Assembly: GCA_903970145.1 (NCBI GenBank) | Contig: CAJCHO010000025.1 | Coordinates: 1 to 52,228 of the forward strand | Length of the DNA: 52,228 nt | Direction: 5' to 3' | DNA from: Mycobacteriaceae bacterium | Lineage (GTDB): Bacteria; Pseudomonadota; Gammaproteobacteria; Burkholderiales; Burkholderiaceae_D | Part shown: positions 44,960-52,228 of the stretch, piece by piece | Position numbering within the stretch: the first letter of the stretch is position 1 | Layout of the letters: each line of letters opens with the position of its first letter | Notes under the pieces: generated by a model | Told to the model about the DNA's origin: nothing | The model's database searches: none | What the model saw: only the letters and a program-made list of their open reading frames with translations | Translations under genes and position numbers: made by a program

Positions 44960-47464
44960 TTGGTAGCAGTGGATTCGTCACGGTATGGCCTCGGGGCACC
45001 GCTGGCGGGCGTGTTTGTCAGCCTGCTCGGCCTGATGGCGCTTGGCTGCTACTGGTTCGAGTTACCGGTCCCGGTGGTGGTTGCCCCCATTCCGGGCAAG
45101 CACTATGCGACGGTGCTTGGCACCGCGCTCTTCCTGTTCCTTTCGGGCTCCGGTATCACGCTGCGCGCAATGGCATCCGGCCTGCGGCGCGGCGCCGACG
45201 CCCTCGTCATGCTGGCGCTGCTGATCGCCGTTATCTCGCTGATCGAGCGCCTGAGTGGACTGCCGCTCGGTGCGGGCATGCCGGCCCTGCACGCCTGGTA
45301 CGCCGACAGCAATGTCGACGTCGGCCTGATGTCGCGTGACGTCGCGCTGCCACTGGCTCTATTCGCGGTGTGCTATTTCCTCAGCAATCGCGAACTGCGC
45401 GGCGCCCGGGCCGTGTGGTTTCGAGTCATCCTGACTGCCGAATTCATTGCAGTCCTGATTTCGATCGGCAGCAAGATCATCAACATGACTTCGCCGCTGC
45501 CCGATCCGGCCCCCATGCAAATGTCCCCGCTAAGCACACTCGGCCTCGCACTCCTGCTGATCGCGCTCTACGAGTGTCGCGACGGCATGTCCGCCGAGCG
45601 CACCGTGGTGGCATTGCCGCTCGAAGCGCGGCTGCGCGCCGCAGCCATGATCATCTTTTGTAGCGCCGTGGGTCTGGCAACCATCGCCAGCATGCTCGTG
45701 CTTCAGATCCACTACCAGGAGGAGATCCGCACGAGCCTGCGCGCGCGGGTGGCCGAACTGGCCGATACCGCCGAGCGCGACATTGAGCATCTTCGTGAGG
45801 ATGCGCACCTGCTCGACACCAGCAGCAAGTCCGCCGACTGGATCCGCGGCACGGTCCAGCACTCCAATGCCGCAGCTGCGCGCCAGCATCTGGACGAGAT
45901 CGCGCGCAGCAACCTTGGCCTGCACTACTCGGAAATAGAATTTCTGGACGCACAGGGCACCCGCCTGGCGGGCGCCGGCGTCGAACGCTCGAGCGCAATC
46001 AAGATGGCGATGGACGAGACGAGCCACGATGCCCTGATGTGGGACGAAGCCTTTTATCTGGATGTCGACTCACCGATTCGCAGCGGCACGGATCCCGTCG
46101 GCACCCTGCATACCCTCCAGGAGATTCCCTACCTGACCCGACTTGCAACACGCCACACGCATGACGAGCTGGGCGGTGAAATACTCGTGTGTACCGTACA
46201 GCTTGAACGCTTTACCTGCTTTCCGACCGCCCTGCCGGCCACCGATGTGGCGCAGGCGGATCTGCGACACCCGCTGTCAGGCGCGGTGCCAAGAGAAAAG
46301 CACCAGGGGCAATTCGTCGATTACAAGCTCGAACCGGTGCTTGCGGCCTGGCAACCGATTCGCGCGACCCAGCTGGTCGTTGTCGTCGAGGTCGCAATGG
46401 CCAGGCTCTATCACCCAATGGTCAGCGCCTACGTCAGCATGCTGCTCGTCATGTGCGTTTTGCTGTGCGCGGGCTATGGGGTGTTTCGCATGTATCTGTT
46501 CCCGCTGATCGCAGCCATTGCCGAACGCCAACGCAATGCCCAGGAGAGCGAGCTGCAGATGCGGCGCGTCATCGAGGCCGGCAGCGATGCCCTTTTTATC
46601 CTGCGCTGTGTGCGCGACGCGCGCGGCGAGATCGAGGATTTCGAGTTTAGCTTCCTCTCGACTCACGCCGAGAAGCTCCTGGCGCGCAAGAACGAAGACA
46701 CCGTCTATCAGCGTCTGACCCATATCCTGCCTTGGGCGCGCAGCAACGGCTGGCTCGATCGCTATAAGCGCGTCATCGATACCGGTCGGCCCGTCTCCAC
46801 CGAAATGCAGATGAGCTTCCCCGGGGCGCCGGCCGGCTGGATGCAGATGCGCAGCTTTGCACTGGGTGACGGACTCGGAGTGACGGTGCGCGACATCGGC
46901 GAGCGCAAATATGCCGAAGAACGTATGCGTCACATGCCGCAGCTGGATTCACTCACCCAGCTACCTAACCGGGCGCTGTTTTTTGATCGCCTCGAGCGCG
47001 CCATGACGCGCACCCAGCGCCACGGCGGAATGCTCGCCCTGTTGTACCTGGATCTGGATCTGTTTCAGGACATCAACGAAGAATACGGTCACGCCACGGG
47101 CGACAATCTGCTGGTCGCGGTGGCCGAACGCCTGCGCAAGAGCGTGCGCGCCGAAGACACCGTATCGCGCCTGGATGGCGACGAATTCGCCATCATCATC
47201 GAGGGCCTGCACGATCAGGACGAGTCGCTGCGTACCGCCGCCCTGGTTCTGGGCCTGTTGCGCCGACCATTCTTCCTTGGCGCCGGACCAATGGAGATTG
47301 CGGCCAGCGTCGGAATCGCGTGCTACCACGGCACCAAGGAAAGCTCCAGCGAGTTGCTGCAGCGCGCCGACGCGGCGCTATTCGAGGCCAAGCAACAGGG
47401 ACGACACCGCTACCATCTTGCCCCCGACGAGAGTCCCGCCGACGGCGCGACCAGCGCTGGCTAG
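44960..47464 (+). CDS. Membrane-bound diguanylate cyclase with periplasmic sensor and PAS
   Basis: The product is about 834 aa. Roughly seven N-terminal membrane helices (to about 250) precede a periplasmic region of about 230 residues and another helix near 490-515. A PAS-like domain (about 540-660) and a GGDEF domain follow (LDSLTQLPNRALFFDRLERA onward). The active-site signature is DGDEF (RLDGDEFAIII), a variant first position. The inhibitory RxxD site (RAED) lies five residues upstream, so product feedback is plausible. There is no EAL domain. The start is taken as TTG at 44960 because GGAGGGG lies six bases upstream; the in-frame GTG at 44945 is too close to that site to use it. It overlaps metF by four bases. 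Confidence 0.88.
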   Translation: MVAVDSSRYGLGAPLAGVFVSLLGLMALGCYWFELPVPVVVAPIPGKHYATVLGTALFLFLSGSGITLRAMASGLRRGADALVMLALLIAVISLIERLSGLPLGAGMPALHAWYADSNVDVGLMSRDVALPLALFAVCYFLSNRELRGARAVWFRVILTAEFIAVLISIGSKIINMTSPLPDPAPMQMSPLSTLGLALLLIALYECRDGMSAERTVVALPLEARLRAAAMIIFCSAVGLATIASMLVLQIHYQEEIRTSLRARVAELADTAERDIEHLREDAHLLDTSSKSADWIRGTVQHSNAAAARQHLDEIARSNLGLHYSEIEFLDAQGTRLAGAGVERSSAIKMAMDETSHDALMWDEAFYLDVDSPIRSGTDPVGTLHTLQEIPYLTRLATRHTHDELGGEILVCTVQLERFTCFPTALPATDVAQADLRHPLSGAVPREKHQGQFVDYKLEPVLAAWQPIRATQLVVVVEVAMARLYHPMVSAYVSMLLVMCVLLCAGYGVFRMYLFPLIAAIAERQRNAQESELQMRRVIEAGSDALFILRCVRDARGEIEDFEFSFLSTHAEKLLARKNEDTVYQRLTHILPWARSNGWLDRYKRVIDTGRPVSTEMQMSFPGAPAGWMQMRSFALGDGLGVTVRDIGERKYAEERMRHMPQLDSLTQLPNRALFFDRLERAMTRTQRHGGMLALLYLDLDLFQDINEEYGHATGDNLLVAVAERLRKSVRAEDTVSRLDGDEFAIIIEGLHDQDESLRTAALVLGLLRRPFFLGAGPMEIAASVGIACYHGTKESSSELLQRADAALFEAKQQGRHRYHLAPDESPADGATSAG

Positions 47465-48300
47465 ATTCCGAGGCGCCGCCAGATCTCGGTGCTGGCCTGC
47501 GACTGGTTCATCGTATAAAAGTGCAATCCGGGCGCCCCGCCCGCCAGCAGTCGCTCGCACATGCGCGTCACGACATCAAGGCCGAAAGCGCGCAGGCCGG
47601 CGACATCGTCGCCAAACGAGCGCAGCCGCAGCTCGATCCAGCGGGGCATGTCGATGGCCGAGCGCTCGCAGAAGCCGTGCAGCTGTGCATAGTTGGTGAT
47701 CGGCATGATCCCCGGGACGATCGGAATGTCGATGCCGCGGGCACGCACTTCGTCGACGAATCGGAAATAGGCTTCGGCGTCGTAGAAAAACTGGGTAATT
47801 GCCGAATTCGCGCCCGCCTTCACCTTGCGCACGAATGCGTCGATGTCGGCTCGCGGCGAGCGCGATTGGGGATGCGATTCCGGATAGGCGGCCACTTCGA
47901 TGTGGAACAGATCGCCGCTGTGACTGCGCACGAATTCCACCAGGTCACTGGCATAGCGCCACTGGCCGATCTGCGCCGGGCCCGCGCCCGAAGGCAAGTC
48001 ACCACGCAGCGTAACCACGCGCGTAATACCCATCTCGCGATAGGTATCGAGCAGATCGCGCACGCTCTCGCGCGAGGCGCCGATGCACGAGAGATGCGGG
48101 GCCGCCTCGAGGCCGTCCGCGCGCAGGGATTTTACCGTTGCAAGCGTGCCCTCACGCGTGGATCCGCCAGCCCCAAAGGTCACCGAGAAAAAGCGTGGCT
48201 GCAAGGACGCCAACTGGCGCCACACCTGGGCAAGTTTTTCCGTACCCTCCGGCGTCTTGGGGGGATAAAACTCGAAACTGTAGGTGCTCTCGCGGCTCAT
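47461..48300 (-). CDS. metF: MetF, 5,10-methylenetetrahydrofolate reductase
   Basis: The 279-aa FAD enzyme has the N-terminal YSFEFYPPKTPEG, the VTFGAGGSTREGTLATV segment, LRGDLPSG (folate/FAD site) and ITQFFYDAEAYFRFVD, all conserved in MetF. It reduces 5,10-methylene-THF to 5-methyl-THF, the methyl donor for methionine. It is the third gene after ahcY and the holin-like gene on the same strand, grouping methyl-cycle enzymes. Confidence 0.95.
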   Translation of the reverse strand: MSRESTYSFEFYPPKTPEGTEKLAQVWRQLASLQPRFFSVTFGAGGSTREGTLATVKSLRADGLEAAPHLSCIGASRESVRDLLDTYREMGITRVVTLRGDLPSGAGPAQIGQWRYASDLVEFVRSHSGDLFHIEVAAYPESHPQSRSPRADIDAFVRKVKAGANSAITQFFYDAEAYFRFVDEVRARGIDIPIVPGIMPITNYAQLHGFCERSAIDMPRWIELRLRSFGDDVAGLRAFGLDVVTRMCERLLAGGAPGLHFYTMNQSQASTEIWRRLGI

Positions 48301-48321
48301 GATCGCTCGGTCCGGAACGGC

Positions 48322-48672
48322 CTAGCGGCGCGCGAGCAATACGGCCGAGAGCAGCCAGGAGATGATGCTGTAGACGATGGCGCCGCCCACCCCGGCCCAC
48401 AGGCCATTTACGTGAAAGCCCACAATGAACGAGCCCACCAGCCAGAACAACAAGCCGTTGATGATCAGGATGAACAGGCCCAGCGTGAGTAGCGTGACCG
48501 GTAGCGTGAGCAGCACGAGCAGCGGTCGCAGCAGGGTGTTGACCAATCCGAGAACCAGCGCCGCCACCAGGGCTGCAGCAAAACTGTCGACCGAGATCGA
48601 TGGAATCACGTAGGGAACGGCGAGCAATGCGGCAGCATTGATCAACCAGACAAGCAAAAGGCGCACGGTCAT
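48322..48672 (-). CDS. Phage holin superfamily IV-like small membrane protein
   Basis: The 116-aa protein consists of four hydrophobic helices (VRLLLVWLINAAALLAVPYV, FAAALVAALVLGLVNTLL, LLTLGLFILIINGLLFWLVG, GVGGAIVYSIISWLLSAVLL). It matches the widespread phage-holin-4_2 family. Despite the name, it is a chromosomal housekeeping membrane protein in many bacteria, and no phage genes are nearby. It sits between ahcY and metF in the same orientation, as in other Burkholderiales. Its function is unknown. Confidence 0.88.
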   Translation of the reverse strand: MTVRLLLVWLINAAALLAVPYVIPSISVDSFAAALVAALVLGLVNTLLRPLLVLLTLPVTLLTLGLFILIINGLLFWLVGSFIVGFHVNGLWAGVGGAIVYSIISWLLSAVLLARR

Positions 48673-48729
48673 CTCCCGAAAGGCAAGCTCATACGAGGCG
48701 TGGCCGCTTGATGCCGGCCACGCAGCGGA

Positions 48730-50151
48730 TCAGTAGCGGTACGAATCCTTCTTGTAGGGGCCGTGAACATCGACGTCGATGTAGCGAGCCTGCTCGGGGG
48801 TGAGTTCGGTCAGCATCGCGCCGAGTTTGGAGAGCTGCAGGCGCGCGACTTTCTCGTCCAGATGCTTGGGAAGCGTGTATACGCCCACCGGATAATCGCT
48901 GGTGCGCGTCCACAGTTCGATCTGCGCTAAGGTCTGGTTGGCGAAGGACGACGACATGACATAACTCGGGTGGCCGGTACCGCAGCCCAGATTCACCAGG
49001 CGTCCCTTAGCCAGGAGAATGATGCGTCGACCGCTCGGGAAAATGACATGGTCGACCTGGGGTTTAATTTCTTCCCACTGGTACTGCTCGAGCGAGGCGA
49101 CGTCAATCTCATTGTCGAAGTGCCCGATGTTGCAGACGATCGCCTGATCCTTCATGCGCAACATGTGATCGTGCGTGATCACCTTGTAGTTGCCGGTCGC
49201 ACTGACGAAAATGTCGGCCTTGTCGGCTGCGTATTCCATCGTGACGACCCGGTATCCCTCCATCGAAGCCTGCAGGGCACAGATCGGATCGATCTCGGTC
49301 ACCCACACCTGGGCCGACAGCGCGCGCAGCGCCTGGGCTGAGCCCTTGCCGACATCTCCGTAACCGGCAACCACCGCCACCTTGCCTGCAATCATCACGT
49401 CGGTGGCGCGCTTGATGCCATCGACCAGCGACTCACGACAGCCATAGAGATTGTCAAACTTCGACTTGGTGACGGAGTCGTTGACGTTGATGGCCGGGAA
49501 GGCGAGCTTGCCCTCGGCATGCATCTGGTAGAGCCGATGCACACCGGTGGTGGTTTCCTCGGTGACGCCCCGTACCTGCGCCAGCCGTTGCGAATACCAG
49601 TGCGGATCTGTGCCCAGCTGGGCGCGGATGGCAGCAAACAGCACGCGCTCTTCCTCACTGGTCGGTTTGGCCAATACCCCGATGTCCTTCTCGGCGCGCG
49701 CCCCAAGGTGCAGCAACAGCGTAGCGTCGCCGCCATCGTCAAGGATCATGTTGGTGAACTGGCCATCGCTCCACTCGAAGATGCGGTGCGTGAACTGCCA
49801 GTAGTCCTCCAGCGACTCGCCCTTGTAGGCAAATACCGGTGTGCCGCTGGCAGCAATCGCCGCAGCGGCGTGATCCTGGGTCGAGAATATGTTGCAGGAC
49901 GCCCAGCGAACCTTGGCACCGAGCGCCTGCAGGGTCTCGATCAGCACTGCCGTCTGGATGGTCATGTGCAGCGAGCCCGTAATGCGCGCGCCGGCCAGCG
50001 GCTGGCTCGCGGCGAACTCGCGCCGAATGGCCATGAGCCCCGGCATTTCTGTTTCGGCAATCCGAATCTCGCGCCGACCCCAGCCAGCCAGTGACAGGTC
50101 CGCGACGCGGTAATCGAGAGATGATGAGTTTTGCAATACGGCGGCGTTCAT
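48730..50151 (-). CDS. ahcY: AhcY, S-adenosylhomocysteine hydrolase
   Basis: The 473-aa NAD-dependent enzyme cleaves SAH to adenosine and homocysteine, relieving product inhibition of methyltransferases. Visible motifs are the substrate region [29 protein letters not shown], the NAD-binding [28 protein letters not shown] and the C-terminal KKDSYRY. It has AGGAGG six bases before the ATG. Its leader contains an SAH riboswitch (50181-50255), so expression should rise with SAH. It is first in the ahcY / holin-like / metF operon. Confidence 0.97.
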   Translation of the reverse strand: MNAAVLQNSSSLDYRVADLSLAGWGRREIRIAETEMPGLMAIRREFAASQPLAGARITGSLHMTIQTAVLIETLQALGAKVRWASCNIFSTQDHAAAAIAASGTPVFAYKGESLEDYWQFTHRIFEWSDGQFTNMILDDGGDATLLLHLGARAEKDIGVLAKPTSEEERVLFAAIRAQLGTDPHWYSQRLAQVRGVTEETTTGVHRLYQMHAEGKLAFPAINVNDSVTKSKFDNLYGCRESLVDGIKRATDVMIAGKVAVVAGYGDVGKGSAQALRALSAQVWVTEIDPICALQASMEGYRVVTMEYAADKADIFVSATGNYKVITHDHMLRMKDQAIVCNIGHFDNEIDVASLEQYQWEEIKPQVDHVIFPSGRRIILLAKGRLVNLGCGTGHPSYVMSSSFANQTLAQIELWTRTSDYPVGVYTLPKHLDEKVARLQLSKLGAMLTELTPEQARYIDVDVHGPYKKDSYRY

Positions 50152-50170
50152 GACGCCCTCCTTTCAGTAT

Positions 50171-50223
50171 AAAAAAGAGTCCGTAAGCGCCGTTGCAGAA
50201 GAATGCCAAGCCTGGCGGGACTC
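50171..50223 (-). terminator. Alternative intrinsic terminator in the ahcY leader
   Basis: On the minus strand GAGTCC (50223-50218) can pair with GGACTC (50182-50177), which runs directly into TTTTTT (50176-50171). The GAGTCC strand is also part of riboswitch stem P2, so folding of the ligand-bound aptamer and of this terminator are mutually exclusive. This supports control by antitermination. Confidence 0.55.
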
Positions 50224-50255
50224 GACGGTCCCGTTGCAACGCTCCTTGGCAGTCT
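50181..50255 (-). promoter_or_regulatory. SAH riboswitch upstream of ahcY
   Basis: Read on the minus strand, the leader has P1 TGCCAAG pairing with CTTGGCA. The conserved core GGAGCGTTGCAAC is followed by P2 CGGGAC / GTCCCG with a six-base loop, then the GCCAGGCT junction. The downstream CAACGGCGCTTAC forms the P4 pseudoknot. These are the conserved elements of the SAH riboswitch class found before ahcY in beta- and gammaproteobacteria. The class activates expression when SAH accumulates. Confidence 0.92.
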
Positions 50256-50366
50256 GCCATTTTAGCGCAAGCTGCACACGAAGGGTAGCGCGAGGCCGCA
50301 GACAGCTCCTGTCACATCGGCTTGAGCCGACGCCAGGCAGGGCGCCGGTCCGGCGGCGCGAAACTC

Positions 50367-51533
<1,167 letters not shown>

Positions 51534-51553
51534 GCAAAGGCTCCTAATGCTCA

Positions 51554-51655
51554 AGAAGGGATCTTCTGCGGCCGCTGCGGCGACCGGCCACCGGGAGCCG
51601 TGGACGGTGACGCTTTAGCGGCGATGAAAGTGGCGCTATCCCTCTACGCGTCACC
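51554..51655 (-). promoter_or_regulatory. Structured metK leader of unassigned class
   Basis: On the minus strand GGTGACGC (51655-51648) pairs perfectly with GCGTCACC (51613-51606). Inside it TAGCG (51638-51634) pairs with CGCTA (51620-51616), leaving a 9-base internal strand GTAGAGGGA opposite AA. Further on, CCAC can pair with GTGG and AGAAG with CTTCT (51567-51554) close to the ribosome site. The position in a metK leader suggests SAM or methionine control. It does not match SAM-I, SAM-II or SAH riboswitch cores as I know them. Confidence 0.5.
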
Positions 51656-51790
51656 CGGCCCACCCCGCAAGTTGTCAAATTAACCCGGCGGACCCGTACT
51701 CAATCGGGCGTATGATACCGCGTCTTGGCGGGGGGTGCTGCGCTGGCCGGATAGTCCGATCGACTGGCAAATCTTGCCCGAAACACATTC

Positions 51791-52228
51791 GTGATCAATT
51801 TTCTTTTTCGATTGCTCGCGCGCCTGCCTCTGTCATGGCTGCACGCGCTGGGCTGCCTGCTCGGCTGGCTGGTTTTGGTGGTAGCGCCAAGCTATCGGCG
51901 CCAACTGCGCGCCAATCTGGAACTGGCGGGACTCGGAGGGCGCAGCGCGATGCTGCGTGCGGCCGCCGAATCGGGCAAGAGCGTACTGGAGCTGCCCTAT
52001 GTGTGGTTCCGTCCCAAGCCCGATGTTTTTGCACGCACGACGGTTACCGGTTGGGATGACGTCGAAGCGGCCCGCGCAAGGGGGCGCGGCATCCTGTTTC
52101 TTACTCCGCACCTGGGTTGCTTCGAGATCACCGCCCAATACTTCGCCAACAACGCGCACAATCCCTCTCCTTTGACCGTGCTCTATCGGCCACCGCGCAA
52201 GGCCTATCTCGAACCGGTCGTCGGCGGC
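51791..52228 (+). CDS. LpxL/HtrB-type lipid A acyltransferase, 3' end cut by window edge
   Basis: Only the first 146 codons are in the window. After a GTG start, a hydrophobic helix (WLHALGCLLGWLVLVVAPSY) anchors the protein in the inner membrane. The catalytic HxxxxE motif of the LpxL/LpxM acyltransferases appears as HLGCFE in ILFLTPHLGCFEITAQYF, followed by LYRPPRKAYLE. It should transfer a secondary acyl chain to lipid A. It is divergent from metK, as in other Burkholderiales. No clear ribosome site is visible, so the start is provisional. Confidence 0.88.
   Translation, partial: MINFLFRLLARLPLSWLHALGCLLGWLVLVVAPSYRRQLRANLELAGLGGRSAMLRAAAESGKSVLELPYVWFRPKPDVFARTTVTGWDDVEAARARGRGILFLTPHLGCFEITAQYFANNAHNPSPLTVLYRPPRKAYLEPVVGG

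Noticed and set aside
48322..48672. Evidence of prophage from the holin-like gene
   Set aside because: The four-helix holin-IV family is common as a chromosomal gene between ahcY and metF; no other phage gene is present.
51606..51655. Calling the metK leader a SAM-I riboswitch because of its GAGGGA segment
   Set aside because: The GAGGGA resembles a piece of the S-box, but the kink-turn, pseudoknot and P3 core are missing, so it is reported only as an unassigned structure.

Overview
This looks like chromosomal core sequence from a GC-rich betaproteobacterium, most likely order Burkholderiales; I cannot fix the family. The grounds are the gene content and gene neighbourhoods: ubiE-ubiJ-ubiB with a DUF971 gene, a PhaM-type polyhydroxyalkanoate (PHA) granule protein, a fused indolepyruvate:ferredoxin oxidoreductase, a giant DUF3683 FAD/Fe-S oxidoreductase beside ilvA, the slt / NDUFA9-like / GST / cca run, folB-ttcA, and ahcY / holin-like / metF facing metK and an LpxL-type acyltransferase. 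I see no rRNA, tRNA, CRISPR array, insertion sequence or prophage. No stretch over 300 bases lacks a gene.

Layout. 1-1884 (minus): a LytS-type histidine kinase translationally coupled (ATGA) to a membrane protein cut by the window edge. 2031-5061: phaM, a divergent DUF3108 envelope protein and a CynX-type MFS transporter. 5128-8679: the fused 2-oxoacid oxidoreductase. 8914-12963 (minus): exported thioredoxin, ubiB, ubiJ, ubiE and DUF971, mostly ubiquinone biosynthesis. 13042-21677: the phosphate two-component pair phoB and phoR on the plus strand, separated by about 6.4 kb carrying three minus-strand genes. These are a two-partner-secretion exoprotein (TpsA, filamentous-hemagglutinin type), a double-FecR-domain exported protein and a TpsB outer-membrane transporter, packed with overlapping or nearly overlapping junctions. 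This is the most distinctive locus in the window. A three-repeat Pho box sits in front of phoB.

21674-28084: a minus-strand operon of DUF3683 oxidoreductase, HIT-family protein and an unrecognised 571-aa protein. 28085-30393 (plus): ilvA and a queuosine-precursor transporter. 30461-33141: an OmpR-type two-component system divergent from a small Thr/Ser-rich exported protein, with operator-like repeats between them. 33197-34096: sterol-desaturase-family protein. 34065-38041 (minus): pteridine-reductase-like SDR, folB, ttcA, isochorismatase-like hydrolase, a STAS-like protein and a HAD dehalogenase. 38109-44257: MidA-like methyltransferase (plus), then cca, GST, NDUFA9-like protein and lytic transglycosylase (minus). 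44287-47464 (plus): 5-formyl-THF cyclo-ligase and a membrane diguanylate cyclase. 47461-51533 (minus): the methionine/SAM cycle genes metF, holin-like protein, ahcY and metK. The window ends in a truncated lpxL/htrB-type gene.

Metabolically, the right-hand end closes the activated-methyl cycle: MetK makes SAM, AhcY removes SAH and MetF supplies methyl-THF, with folate enzymes (FolB, FolM-like SDR, cyclo-ligase) nearby. ahcY has a well-preserved SAH riboswitch whose P2 strand can alternatively form an intrinsic terminator. The metK leader contains a separate nested hairpin structure that I cannot assign to a known riboswitch class.
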